A stretch of 42,421 nt of DNA from Oscillospiraceae bacterium. GTDB lineage: Bacteria > Bacillota_A > Clostridia > Oscillospirales > Oscillospiraceae. Position 1 is the stretch's first letter; each line of letters starts with the position of its first letter. The translations under genes and the position numbers were made by a program. The stretch spans positions 1-42,421 of the forward strand of contig JAFQPT010000368.1 of NCBI GenBank assembly GCA_017411665.1, read 5' to 3'. The notes below the pieces were generated by a model. It did no database searches. It was not told the DNA's origin and saw nothing but the letters and a program-made list of their open reading frames with translations. Below, piece by piece: positions 32,461 through 42,264 of the stretch.

Positions 32461-32810
32461 ACACCCATATCTTACCTCCACGATAGAGAGTGCCCCGCTA
32501 TTCATACATATGGATATCAGATATGGAATTCCAGCTCATGTCCTTTATCGCACCCGCATTCAACATCAACACCCCAAACCACAGCCGCAGAAACCCCCGC
32601 AGCACCTTCCTCCGGCACCCGGCGGGACAAAAAGCCAAATACGTCTTCGCCTGATACGATACAGGCGGGCGCAAAAACACCGGTTGCAAATAGCTAACGA
32701 TGTGTGGAATGCCGCAGATATCCACACACGTAATTTCCTGAGTGAATCATCTCCTCAAGAACACTTTTTCACCCCGCAATAACATATCTATCTGGATTAG
32801 AGAAATATCT
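32461..32810. other. Gene-poor right edge of the AT-rich island
   Basis: GC content rises again here. A 43-codon plus-strand frame (ATG at 32522) and a 75-codon minus-strand frame overlap each other; neither has a ribosome-binding site or a familiar sequence. Degraded core-genome DNA is the simplest reading. Confidence 0.35.
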
Positions 32811-34262
32811 CTATTTCCTTAAACTTTTCACATAATCAAGGACTGTACTGACTGCAAAGTCAAGTGTTTTCATCCGGAGAAGTTTTGCAGCACCAAAGTA
32901 GAATATGATACCGACCGGAATCTGAATGCAGAGTGTAATCAATGCAGAGAAGCCCAAAAACTGTATGCTGTAAACAATTCCTGCCATTATTGCGGATAGG
33001 AGGATGAACGGACAGAGATCTTTGAGCATCTCTTTGTAGGTATATCCCAGGAGTCTGGTGTTTGGATATCCGTTGATGAGGACTGCAAGCGTTTTCGAGA
33101 CCAGAGCTCCAACTGCTACTGTCATTACTCCGAAAGGAAGGGTGCAGATTAAACAGCTGTATCCGATAATTTTCTTGATGATTTCAAGTCTGAGGAGGGT
33201 ATCAGTTCTGCCGATTGCTTTGATTGCTGCAAGGTTTGCGGAAGTAATCGGCTGAAGGGCATAGTAGATACAGAAGATTTGCAGGAATGGCACGCAGAAG
33301 AGCCATTTGTCTGTCAGGAGAAGGGAGACAAAGGGTTCTGCGACAGCGGCAAGCCCGAACATTGCCGGGAAGGTGATGAAAGCATTGGTCGAGAGGGCTT
33401 TGCTGAGCATGAACTTGAGTGCCTTTTTGTCATCCTGGTATTTTGCATATGCCGGGAAGAGAACAGCCTGCACTGTTCCGTCAAGAGAACTGCTGAGGAA
33501 TTTTGGATACTCTTCTCCTTTGTTATAGAAGGCAAGAGAAGGTTTATCGTAGAATGCACCTATAGTGAGGTTTCTGATACTGTCATACATCTGATGGATG
33601 AGAGATGAGACGAGGAGTTTCCATCCGAAGGAGAAGAGACTTTTTGTTCTTGTCAGAGAGAAGAGGAGTTTAGGTTTCCAGCCGACCAGTATCTGGAGCG
33701 TGAGGGCGATAAGGACCGCTGATGTTAACTGCTGACCAACCAGAGCCCAGACGCCGTATCCCATGAATGCGAGGACGATTCCGACAATTCCTGAGATCAG
33801 CGCGGCAATGATAGATACAATAAACTGTTTTTTGAACTGGAAGTTTCTCGAGATGAAAACCTTCTGCATGCTGGAGATGACGCCGATTAGAAGTGTCAGA
33901 GATAAGACACGCAGTACCGGGATGAGCAGCGGCTCATCATAGATGTCTGCAATGAACGGGGATGCCAGGAAGATTACTCCATACAGGAGGATAGATACGC
34001 AAAGAGAGATGTAGAATACCGATGATGTATCGGCATCAGTGATTTCTTTTTTCTGGATTAATGCACTGCTGAATCCGCTGTCAATAAATATCTGGGACAA
34101 GGTGATGAAGACCGTTGCAATGATGAGGATTGCATAGTCTTCCGGTAAGAGGAGGCGGGCGAGGATAATACCGATGATGAGCTGCGCTCCTCCTGCTCCG
34201 CATTGTTCCAGGAACTTCCAGATGAAGGAGTTGACAACGGTGTTTTTGAATGATTCAGCCAT
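32811..34262 (-). CDS. Polysaccharide/lipid-linked oligosaccharide flippase (Wzx, MOP superfamily)
   Basis: A 483-residue protein with about 12-14 membrane helices, typical of the MATE/MOP Wzx type. The N-terminal WKFLEQCGAGGAQLIIGIIL and ARLLLPEDYAI are characteristic of the PST family of exporters. It would move lipid-linked sugar units across the membrane for surface polysaccharide or glycoprotein assembly. It is last in a minus-strand operon behind the DUF362 gene (17-nt gap). Confidence 0.9.
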   Translation of the reverse strand: MAESFKNTVVNSFIWKFLEQCGAGGAQLIIGIILARLLLPEDYAILIIATVFITLSQIFIDSGFSSALIQKKEITDADTSSVFYISLCVSILLYGVIFLASPFIADIYDEPLLIPVLRVLSLTLLIGVISSMQKVFISRNFQFKKQFIVSIIAALISGIVGIVLAFMGYGVWALVGQQLTSAVLIALTLQILVGWKPKLLFSLTRTKSLFSFGWKLLVSSLIHQMYDSIRNLTIGAFYDKPSLAFYNKGEEYPKFLSSSLDGTVQAVLFPAYAKYQDDKKALKFMLSKALSTNAFITFPAMFGLAAVAEPFVSLLLTDKWLFCVPFLQIFCIYYALQPITSANLAAIKAIGRTDTLLRLEIIKKIIGYSCLICTLPFGVMTVAVGALVSKTLAVLINGYPNTRLLGYTYKEMLKDLCPFILLSAIMAGIVYSIQFLGFSALITLCIQIPVGIIFYFGAAKLLRMKTLDFAVSTVLDYVKSLRK

Positions 34263-34279
34263 GTGTTACCGCTTTGCTT

Positions 34280-35689
34280 TTATCTTCGCAGAAATTTCTT
34301 CCAGGCAGGCTGACGGATTTCTATTGCGTCATAACTGCACATTTCATGACAGCAGTAACATCTGATGCATTTAGCTGTGTTGAATTCGGCTTTCCGGTTT
34401 ACAATTTTTACTGCATCAACGGAACAGATGTTGGAACACTGTGCACAACCGATACAGTTATCCGGTTTGACTGCCGGGTATGCATAGATGTGGCGGTGGA
34501 ATTTCTGTGCGATGATGCCAAGTCCGCGGGGTTTTGTGTCGCGTGTTATGGCTTTCTTTGGGCAGGCATCCTCGCAACCGGAACAATGTATACATTTTTT
34601 CAGATTGACATGTGCATGATTGTCCTGAATCCCGATTGCCTGTGCCGGACAGTATCTGACACAGGAACCACACCCGATACAGTCTGATTGAGAGATGACA
34701 GGACGGTAAATATGAGTTAGACCAAAAAATCTGAGACTGCGTCCAATATACTGTCTGGGAATACTATGGAGATAATTTCTTAATCCTGATTTGGAATTCG
34801 GAATCCAATCTGGTTGAGGCCGATAATAAGATGGCATTCTGAAATCAGAAAGCGGAGTAAATTCATCACCAACAATTTCCACATCAGTTATCCGAACCTT
34901 TCCGCGTTTAACTGCCTCAGCTGTTGTCGGGACGGATAAGGGGTCGATTCCAATCAGTTTCTGTGCCGCAACGTCTTCTGCGTAGATTGAAGATGATGCG
35001 AGAATATATCCAATCTCTTTTGGTGTTCCATTATTTGGTCCGTCGCCTTCCATTCCCACAACAGCATCCATTACGACAAAGTTCGGTTTTACTATCTCAT
35101 TCAAATCAATGAGCATATTGACAAATTCGCTGATTGTCTGGAATCTTCTATGCATCATTGATTTGTGGAGGCCGGGTACTACACCAAACGTGTTTTTAAT
35201 CGCACCGGTGTAGTGCGTTAAGACGTGTGTCTTTAATTTGCAGACGGAGATGATGATGTCTGCATCTTTTACCGCATCTATTATCAGGAAACTCTTTAGC
35301 GAAACACCATTTGGATTATCCCAATTGGAATACGAGGGGTCATAATTCAGAGTTAATCCAAATTCTGTAGTAATTTTTTCTATGCCACAATGTAGATAAA
35401 CTGATTTTAATCTTGCATGACTCAGTTTTCCACCCGGAGAATCTGCAATTTCCGGAAATCCTCCTCTCTCTATAACATAGCGGGTGACTGCATAGACCAC
35501 ATTCGGGTGCGTGCACACCCCACGCTCAATACAGTCTTTGCTGTGTGTTAAGAGGTTGGGTTTTATCAGAACCCGTTTGCCCACAACATCAGGAAATGTT
35601 CCTGTACGTTCTATGGCATTGGAGACGGCCTGATATACTGCATCTCTGTTATATGAAGTACAGGAGGATACTGCAACAGTTTCAGTCAT
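34280..35689 (-). CDS. DUF362 protein with four 4Fe-4S motifs
   Basis: A 469-residue fusion. The first about 300 residues are a DUF362 domain (RVLIKPNLL, CKLKTHVLTHYTGAIKN, VVMDAVVGMEGDGPNNG). The rest is a polyferredoxin with four clusters of cysteines: CIGCGSCVRYCP, CIHCSGCEDACP, CIGCAQCSNICS and CIRCYCCHEMCS. The fourth is a C-x2-C-x2-C-x3-C motif like the others. It overlaps the MenD-like gene by 8 nt. Such proteins may move electrons; in polysaccharide loci a reductive modification of a sugar or side group is conceivable but unproven. Confidence 0.88.
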   Translation of the reverse strand: MTETVAVSSCTSYNRDAVYQAVSNAIERTGTFPDVVGKRVLIKPNLLTHSKDCIERGVCTHPNVVYAVTRYVIERGGFPEIADSPGGKLSHARLKSVYLHCGIEKITTEFGLTLNYDPSYSNWDNPNGVSLKSFLIIDAVKDADIIISVCKLKTHVLTHYTGAIKNTFGVVPGLHKSMMHRRFQTISEFVNMLIDLNEIVKPNFVVMDAVVGMEGDGPNNGTPKEIGYILASSSIYAEDVAAQKLIGIDPLSVPTTAEAVKRGKVRITDVEIVGDEFTPLSDFRMPSYYRPQPDWIPNSKSGLRNYLHSIPRQYIGRSLRFFGLTHIYRPVISQSDCIGCGSCVRYCPAQAIGIQDNHAHVNLKKCIHCSGCEDACPKKAITRDTKPRGLGIIAQKFHRHIYAYPAVKPDNCIGCAQCSNICSVDAVKIVNRKAEFNTAKCIRCYCCHEMCSYDAIEIRQPAWKKFLRR

Positions 35690-37442
35690 AGTATCTCAGA
35701 CCAAAGGATGTAATCATTCTGCTTTTTATAGATTGAGAAGGCATACAAGTATCATTTACAATATCATAGTTGTTATTTACATCCGTAAATACTTCCAAGA
35801 AAATTGGAGAGGATGAGGCATCCGAAACAAAGTCTTTCAAACAAGCATCAAATTCATCCTTCGTCTTTGCAGACATATATCGGAAGCCGCGCGATTCCAC
35901 CCAAGCTTTTGCTTCAGTAGTATGAGCTGCGCCAATATGTTTAGGTAAGTTTTCAGTCATTCCTAACCATTTCACTGCATCAGCATAATAAAATATTTCA
36001 CCGCACCCATTGTTATTAAGCACAATCCTCACATTATTTCCAATATAGCGGTTCCACAGTCCATTCATATCATAGAAGAAACTTAAATCACCAATGATAA
36101 GAAATGATAACTTGTCTGTCAAGAAAGACTGACCAATAAATGTTGAAAGCGATCCATCAATTCCATTTGTTCCTCTGTTACAGTAAACATCAATAGAAGA
36201 GTCAATTGCTAGCGCATTTCCCAAGCGGACGGTTGTGCTATTTGCAAGGTGGAGTAATGAGTTCTTTGGGAGATTATTTAACAAATGAAGTGTTACATAA
36301 ACATCAGACCAAGGCAATGAATCATATTCTGGAGTTGAGACAGATGCTTCCCATGTCTTGCAGTAAGTGTTATTACAATTCCCTGAATTTGTATGCTTAA
36401 GGATATTTTTGAAGAATTCAAGAGATCTACATTCAAAAACATCAGTTATACAGTGCCACGGATCATTGAAATGCCCATCTCCTGTAATCATCCAATGCTT
36501 GAATCTTTTACCAAATGTTCCAACCCTCTTTTTTATATCAGATAACATATTCCCATTAACAGTTATAAGAATATCGGGTGCCAACTCTTCAAGTTTAGTT
36601 CCTGATATGGGTGTTTGAAGATAAGTGAGAACACTACCAACACAATGAAGATTAGAAAGATTATCAGTAATATAAACAACATTATATTTTTCAGCGAACT
36701 CTTCCAACACAGCAACATCTTCATTATTATGGGGGAGATGTTGCCCATAAAGAACCATAATTTTACCTGCCTTTTTTAATTCATTGGCCTTAGATGCCCA
36801 TTCAGAATCGGTAGAATTTCCAGAGGTGAGCGTAACTTTTGTAACCTCTGGCAATGATGAATTAATAACATATTTTTTTAAAAATTCATTTTTCACATCA
36901 GTAACACTACTGATAGAATCAAATTCAATAGTATAATTAATATTTACTGGCGAGGGATCGTGATGATTCAATTCTAAAAGTGCTTCATTAATTAAACGTT
37001 GACAGTAATAAAAATCATCCCTTGTATAAAGCGGAGGAATCTCTACTTTTTTACAAATGACATTTGTTAATGCAGATTGCGGAATCATTTGTTCTGCCTG
37101 ATATAATAATCGTGAGTTATTATCTGCAGTTAACGCGAGTAATGGGAGATGTTGGAAACTGGCTTCTGTTAATCCCGACAGGTAGTTACACACAGCAGTT
37201 CCTGAAGTACAAGCTATCGCAACCGGTTTCTGCAAAGATTGAATCAAACCAAGTGCAAAAAAAGAAGCACTCCTTTCATCAACAATGGAGTAACACTGAA
37301 AAAATGAATCCGTTTCAAGAATATTTACCAATGGAGTATGGCGAGTGCCAGATGAAATAACAACATGATTTATGCCATGCTTTTTCAGAAGTTCAACCAA
37401 TACCTTTACATTTGAGTAGGGAGGATAAGCAGAGTTCTTCAT
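35682..37442 (-). CDS. MenD-like thiamine-diphosphate enzyme in a polysaccharide locus
   Basis: A 586-residue ThDP-dependent enzyme closest in character to MenD (SEPHCHC synthase). Matching pieces are SSGTRHTPL (MenD has an SPGSRSTPL-like loop), VDERSASFFALGL with the ThDP-activating Glu, CTSGTAVCNYL, NRGTNGIDGSLST and GDLSFFYDMNGL. Length is as in MenD. Methanogens do not use menaquinone as a rule, and no menF, menB, menC or menE is seen here. The neighbours are a DUF362-polyferredoxin, a flippase and a pyruvyl transferase. A ThDP-dependent carboligation or decarboxylation making a modified polysaccharide unit is the likely alternative. It overlaps the DUF362 gene. Confidence 0.82.
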   Translation of the reverse strand: MKNSAYPPYSNVKVLVELLKKHGINHVVISSGTRHTPLVNILETDSFFQCYSIVDERSASFFALGLIQSLQKPVAIACTSGTAVCNYLSGLTEASFQHLPLLALTADNNSRLLYQAEQMIPQSALTNVICKKVEIPPLYTRDDFYYCQRLINEALLELNHHDPSPVNINYTIEFDSISSVTDVKNEFLKKYVINSSLPEVTKVTLTSGNSTDSEWASKANELKKAGKIMVLYGQHLPHNNEDVAVLEEFAEKYNVVYITDNLSNLHCVGSVLTYLQTPISGTKLEELAPDILITVNGNMLSDIKKRVGTFGKRFKHWMITGDGHFNDPWHCITDVFECRSLEFFKNILKHTNSGNCNNTYCKTWEASVSTPEYDSLPWSDVYVTLHLLNNLPKNSLLHLANSTTVRLGNALAIDSSIDVYCNRGTNGIDGSLSTFIGQSFLTDKLSFLIIGDLSFFYDMNGLWNRYIGNNVRIVLNNNGCGEIFYYADAVKWLGMTENLPKHIGAAHTTEAKAWVESRGFRYMSAKTKDEFDACLKDFVSDASSSPIFLEVFTDVNNNYDIVNDTCMPSQSIKSRMITSFGLRYYD

Positions 37443-37540
37443 ATGATGAAACCTTATGTATTGTGTATGTACATATTATATCACATACTAAATAAAACAA
37501 TTGTACAAATAGAGATTTATGGGGTTGGAATAGCTCAGCG

Positions 37541-37575
37541 TGGCTTATCTAGCTTTATTATATAAAGCCACTCAA
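37541..37575. terminator. Hairpin between the pyruvyl transferase and MenD-like genes
   Basis: GTGGCTT pairs with AAGCCAC across an AT-rich loop that itself can form GCTTTA/TAAAGC. It lies in the 147-nt gap and may act as terminator or attenuator for minus-strand transcription from the pyruvyl transferase gene. Confidence 0.35.
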
Positions 37576-37589
37576 GCAATAAAATAACT

Positions 37590-38711
37590 CTACCTACAAC
37601 ATGATATCAGATAAGCAAAGGACTTTCTGCGCCATTCTTCGAGTTTTTCTGCAGGCTTTGTGTAGTCGATATCTGTCACCGTATCTGGAAGTTTCTGTGC
37701 AGAATCATACAACCGGTCAAGCAGGTCAAAGCGTTTCAGATGGTCTTCAATGCGCACATTCTGGGGATAGGGGGCAACGGAATAGAATGGCTTCCTGTTG
37801 ATGATGGAAAACATTGTTCCATGGAATGACGGGGTAATTACTGCTGAAGCATTCGCAAAATACCAGACAAACTCCTCTGGTCTGACATAATTATGCTTCA
37901 CGAAGTATTTGCAGAACACACCTTTGTTATGAAGCCACACTATTTTTAAGCCTGATTTCTTGGCAATATTTTTTACCGCACGGAAATATTCCGGATCTGT
38001 ACCGAAAGAATATGATAACAAGAACTTCTGCGGGTGTTTTGCCGGTTCCTGAGCATACTCCATCCATTCTTCGGCAGTCAGAAGAAGCGTTGGGTCAAGG
38101 ACACATTGCACATCTTTTCCCGTATGTTCCTGGACAAATGGTACTGCAGAGCACTCGCGCACAGAGATTGCATTCAGGTTCTTTGTATACTCTTTGAAAT
38201 CAGGCAAATGCTCATCAGGAACTGCAGAGCGTCCCATACTTGCTGCATATGTACAGGTCTTCGCAGTTTCCGGGAGATTATAGAAGAAGAAGGCAGGATC
38301 TAATTTATTGCCGGTCAGGTGGGATGCCCAAATCTGATCACTGCCTGCGATGTAGAGATTATATTCTTCGTGATTTGGGAGGTCGGCGTATGTTGAGTAT
38401 GTGGATTTGGAAAGGGGTAAATTGCGTGAGATGGTGTCTTTGAAATACCGGGAACGCTTATTTGTCTGTGGGTAATCCAGTGTCTGGCATACGATGGAGT
38501 ATGGGATTGTGAGTAGATTTTTCAGGAGAGAGTCTTTTCGATTATATTTTGGGAAGGAGAAGGGGCGGTAACCTGACAGAAGATATTTGGGTTGATAGTT
38601 GATGACCGTTACCGTGTGTCCTTTCAGGTGAAGTACGGTTGATAGAGCGTACGTCTGCAGAAATGCTCCATAATTATATGCCGCGTGGAATGTCAGGATG
38701 CCGATTTTCAT
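37590..38711 (-). CDS. Polysaccharide pyruvyl transferase family protein
   Basis: A 373-residue member of the pyruvyl transferase family (PF04230 type), which ketal-links pyruvate from PEP to sugars or builds related modifications. The N-terminus ILTFHAAYNYGAFLQTYAL is diagnostic. LYIAGSDQIWASHLTG and ITPSFHGTMFSIINRKPF (the conserved SFHG) follow. Length is normal. It is upstream of the MenD-like gene in the same direction with a 147-nt gap, so it may have its own transcript. Confidence 0.9.
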   Translation of the reverse strand: MKIGILTFHAAYNYGAFLQTYALSTVLHLKGHTVTVINYQPKYLLSGYRPFSFPKYNRKDSLLKNLLTIPYSIVCQTLDYPQTNKRSRYFKDTISRNLPLSKSTYSTYADLPNHEEYNLYIAGSDQIWASHLTGNKLDPAFFFYNLPETAKTCTYAASMGRSAVPDEHLPDFKEYTKNLNAISVRECSAVPFVQEHTGKDVQCVLDPTLLLTAEEWMEYAQEPAKHPQKFLLSYSFGTDPEYFRAVKNIAKKSGLKIVWLHNKGVFCKYFVKHNYVRPEEFVWYFANASAVITPSFHGTMFSIINRKPFYSVAPYPQNVRIEDHLKRFDLLDRLYDSAQKLPDTVTDIDYTKPAEKLEEWRRKSFAYLISCCR

Positions 38712-38830
38712 AGACTTATCTCATGAATGGAGTAATAACATATATTAGATGATATGGGATAAAGAGATTGTGCTGTATGAGTAACTGTGAATTGTTTTTC
38801 TAGTTTGAGCTCTCCTCCCTCGATTAAATT

Positions 38831-40795
38831 TCAGAGATGGGCATACATGGAGCTTTTGCCATTCTCATAGAAAGTATTGTACTTGTATGTATTGTACTTG
38901 AAATTTAAGTACTCCTCATCGTTATAGTGAACAATGCCTGCATTACCATCGCCTGCAGCTGTTCGAACGACCAGATTATCTTTTAGATAGAGATTGTGAC
39001 GGAACACCACATATGGATAATCAATGTTCTCCTGATGTTCAGAGAACAAGAGGGCCATACCTATGGGTCTATTATAGTGCGGTAAATCATATGAATCCAT
39101 ACCTGGATTCGAAGAGTAGTATAGGTTTGTTCGGTGATCGGAATAGATGTCTGAACCATATGGAATAGATAATGCAAGCGTTTCAAACAAAGCCAAGTCG
39201 TCTGCATCAAAATGATAGGGACTGACATCCAAGATTGATTCATCAAACATTGTACTGTCCCTACCCTGAGAGAGAACAGGAGAGGCCACAACCAACAAAA
39301 TGCACAGACAAACAGTAAGTATCAATGCGATATTCTGTTTCTTTGATTTTTTATAAATAATATTCAGCAGGACACAGAATCCAATCCCCAATCCAACTGC
39401 AAATATCGGCGCAAGGATAAATCTCCATCGGATAACCTGAAACATATTAACCACCTGTGAGGAAATATCTGCAATTCCCGGGAGGAAGAATATCAGAAAG
39501 AGAACTATCGTTGGAAGGAGAATGAGAACGGGGTATTTTCCCTCATCAGTTTTTCGAGAGAAATAGTAGATCATGCAGTAGAGAAGAACAAGCATTACGG
39601 CAGATGCACTACAATTCACCCAGAATGTGATGTCAAATGTTTCAGTGACACTTACAACAGCATTTTGCATTCCGGCGTCTTCTGGTGAAAATAATCTTAT
39701 CGTAAGAGAAGAAAGGACTGAGGATAAGTAAGTATACATGAAATAGAGAATCGGGATGGTATAGAACAGTATGACAATGCCTCTCTGTATTTTGGAAAAA
39801 TTATGTTTGTAGAACACCGCTGAGAAGATAATTACTGCCATAAAGAAGAAAGCAAGCGGCAGGGTCATGTGATGGACTAGTGTCATATAGAATGTAAAGA
39901 ATCCGCTCAGAAATAAACGGAGTACCGGGTGCATATGGCCTTCATCCATGAAAAAGAGATAGAGAATAACCAGAAATGCCATAACGGCAAATACTGACGG
40001 CATAATACATACTGCAAACTCAAGAACTGATGGAATCATCAGGAAGGAAAAGGCTGCCGATTCCGAGATACGCTGTGATTTGGTAAGATGTTTTGCGATA
40101 TAATAGACAAAGAGAGAACTGACAATAGTAAATGGAATGTGGAAGAGGTAGGCAGCAGCATGAACACCTAAACCGCTGAGCAAGGATCCGCATGCAATAT
40201 AGATGTGATATAATCTGAAGAAGAAGTATGCTCCTGCAATATCGGCAGGAAGTATACTGCCAGATACAAGAATCGCTTCAATCCATTGAGAGTGCGCAAA
40301 GATATCACTTGATGGGAAACTCAACGTGAAACCAAATACCCGAATATACGAGAATAACAATGTTGTTAAGATTAGTTCTATAAGAATAGCTTTGCTATTT
40401 GTATGTTTGGAGAATATCTGCACTATTGTAATCCCATAAAGGAGAACAATAAGGAAGAGGAATAATCCGTCAAACTCCTGATTCCAGATTGCCCAGATGT
40501 ATGTTATAGTAAATATGAGTGCATAAAGCAGACATAATCGTCTATGGGGAATGTTGAATGAGAGATTTTCTGCAACAGATAATGGTGTGTTCCAAATCGT
40601 TTTCTTGTTCCATATAAGAATGATTGATATGATGAACAGCGGTATGAGGATAATTGCTGCCTTGAAGAGAAGATAAATTTCACCTAATAACAGCAGACCT
40701 GATGCTACAACCAGAACTGCTGCAATTGAGAGATGCGGCATATACTGCAACAATTTGTGAAATATAGTTGTTAGAGAATCTCTTATATCAATCAT
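38831..40795 (-). CDS. Multi-pass membrane protein, GT-C glycosyltransferase-like
   Basis: A 654-residue protein with about 13 membrane helices and a soluble C-terminal domain (last about 130 residues). After TM6 an acidic external loop (LSFPSSDIFAHSQWIEAIL) resembles the Asp-containing first loop of GT-C lipid-phosphosugar glycosyltransferases. I cannot place it in a named family. Its neighbours support a role in surface glycan assembly, either as glycosyltransferase or polymerase. Confidence 0.6.
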   Translation of the reverse strand: MIDIRDSLTTIFHKLLQYMPHLSIAAVLVVASGLLLLGEIYLLFKAAIILIPLFIISIILIWNKKTIWNTPLSVAENLSFNIPHRRLCLLYALIFTITYIWAIWNQEFDGLFLFLIVLLYGITIVQIFSKHTNSKAILIELILTTLLFSYIRVFGFTLSFPSSDIFAHSQWIEAILVSGSILPADIAGAYFFFRLYHIYIACGSLLSGLGVHAAAYLFHIPFTIVSSLFVYYIAKHLTKSQRISESAAFSFLMIPSVLEFAVCIMPSVFAVMAFLVILYLFFMDEGHMHPVLRLFLSGFFTFYMTLVHHMTLPLAFFFMAVIIFSAVFYKHNFSKIQRGIVILFYTIPILYFMYTYLSSVLSSLTIRLFSPEDAGMQNAVVSVTETFDITFWVNCSASAVMLVLLYCMIYYFSRKTDEGKYPVLILLPTIVLFLIFFLPGIADISSQVVNMFQVIRWRFILAPIFAVGLGIGFCVLLNIIYKKSKKQNIALILTVCLCILLVVASPVLSQGRDSTMFDESILDVSPYHFDADDLALFETLALSIPYGSDIYSDHRTNLYYSSNPGMDSYDLPHYNRPIGMALLFSEHQENIDYPYVVFRHNLYLKDNLVVRTAAGDGNAGIVHYNDEEYLNFKYNTYKYNTFYENGKSSMYAHL

Positions 40796-41079
40796 GTTAG
40801 ATTATGCGCATCCTTAACTAATATGATGATTAATTTTTGTGGGCAGTATCTGATTAATGTTTTGGTGAGTGGGTTAATATCAATTACTGTAATTTCTCAT
40901 CGTCTGGAAAATATTCTACTTCATCGATATTGTTGATGAGATACTCTTGTTATTAATTGTAGTAACTATCCAATTCTTCTATCCTGCGTAATAGATAATT
41001 GTCTGTCCGGTTATTTGTATAAATGCCAGATGTAATTAATGAATATTTTTGAAATACATGTGAGTTAGATTGTATTATT
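40796..41079. other. AT-rich intergenic gap
   Basis: A 284-nt AT-rich spacer between two minus-strand glycan genes. No ORF, hairpin or repeat stands out. Confidence 0.4.
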
Positions 41080-42264
41080 TTATTCATCTTTGCTGTATGT
41101 CTTCAATTTATCAATTAATAACTTGTATTTTCCACAGGCAATCTCCCTCTTAAACTCTTTTGCCCTATTAAATCCGTTTTCAGACATTGTCTCTCTAAGA
41201 TTCGTGTCATTAAGCAACAGAGTTATTTTGTTCATCATATCTTTTTCTGATTCAGTCAACGGTGCGCCTGGTTCGGGATAATCATCTGTCTGCTCTGCAC
41301 AAAGCAATCCATATTCCCCACCTCCCAATACTTCGCGCGGACCATATTTACAATCACTGGCAACAACTGCACACCCACATTCCATTGCCTCTACAAGAAC
41401 AATACCAAATCCTTCAAACAAGGAAGAGGAGACAAAGATGTCAGATGCACGCATGTATTTATATACATTCTCGACAAAACCCGTAAATAGTACTTTTTCT
41501 TCTAAATTATAATAATCCACCAGGGATTTATAATAAGATGCAAGTTTTCCAGATCCACAGAGAACCAGTTTGCATGGTGTCTTTTTCTCAATTTCTGCAA
41601 AGACACGGATAAGGTGCCACTGTCCTTTTTGGCCGGTGAGTCCTCCAACACAAACGATGATGGGATTATCTGTTTTGAAAAATGCCTCCTCGACAATTTC
41701 GTCTTTCATCTGATCTATTTTCTCAATATTGATTGGATTGTAAATCACCCGAATATTTTCTTTTGGGATTGAAAAATCATTTACCAGCACATCTCTCAAA
41801 CCTTCAGATACTGTTACGATTTCATCGGCGAGTTTTCCAGATAAGCGACAAACACTTTGTTTGATAAACGAGTGGAGATGTGACATTCCAGAAATATGAG
41901 AGGGTTTTTCATGAATCGAAATGATGGATTTAACTCCCAACAAACGACAGGTAAGAAGATTGAGCAAGTTTGTTTCCGGGTGTGTACTGAGGATAACATC
42001 AGGGCGATGTTGTCGGACTAATGAAATATACCTGAGCAAAAGACGAAGACCATAATACGGCAGTTTGATTAAACGTGGGACATTTGGATTTGGGGTGCAT
42101 AATGCAATTGGCGGTACATTGGTTTGGAATACTGGTTTTTGGCGACCGGATGTTGTAATCACCTGACAATCCATACTCTTAGATAACCCAAGAGATAATT
42201 CCGAGACAACATACTCAGTGCCACCATGGCTCAAACTGTTTACCAATATGAATATCGAACTCAT
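41080..42264 (-). CDS. GT4-family glycosyltransferase
   Basis: A 394-residue GT-B fold glycosyltransferase of family 4 (retaining, nucleotide-sugar dependent, cytoplasmic). NSLSHGGTEYVVSELS at the N-terminus, VTVSEGLRDVLVNDF, VCVGGLTGQKGQWHLI and the donor-site EGFGIVLVEAMECG (EX7E) are all visible. It would add a sugar to a lipid-linked intermediate of the nearby flippase pathway. Complete at both ends. Confidence 0.92.
   Translation of the reverse strand: MSSIFILVNSLSHGGTEYVVSELSLGLSKSMDCQVITTSGRQKPVFQTNVPPIALCTPNPNVPRLIKLPYYGLRLLLRYISLVRQHRPDVILSTHPETNLLNLLTCRLLGVKSIISIHEKPSHISGMSHLHSFIKQSVCRLSGKLADEIVTVSEGLRDVLVNDFSIPKENIRVIYNPINIEKIDQMKDEIVEEAFFKTDNPIIVCVGGLTGQKGQWHLIRVFAEIEKKTPCKLVLCGSGKLASYYKSLVDYYNLEEKVLFTGFVENVYKYMRASDIFVSSSLFEGFGIVLVEAMECGCAVVASDCKYGPREVLGGGEYGLLCAEQTDDYPEPGAPLTESEKDMMNKITLLLNDTNLRETMSENGFNRAKEFKREIACGKYKLLIDKLKTYSKDE

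Noticed and set aside
22000..32500. CRISPR array or integrase in the AT-rich island
   Set aside because: I found no regularly spaced repeats and no tyrosine or serine recombinase motif in any frame.
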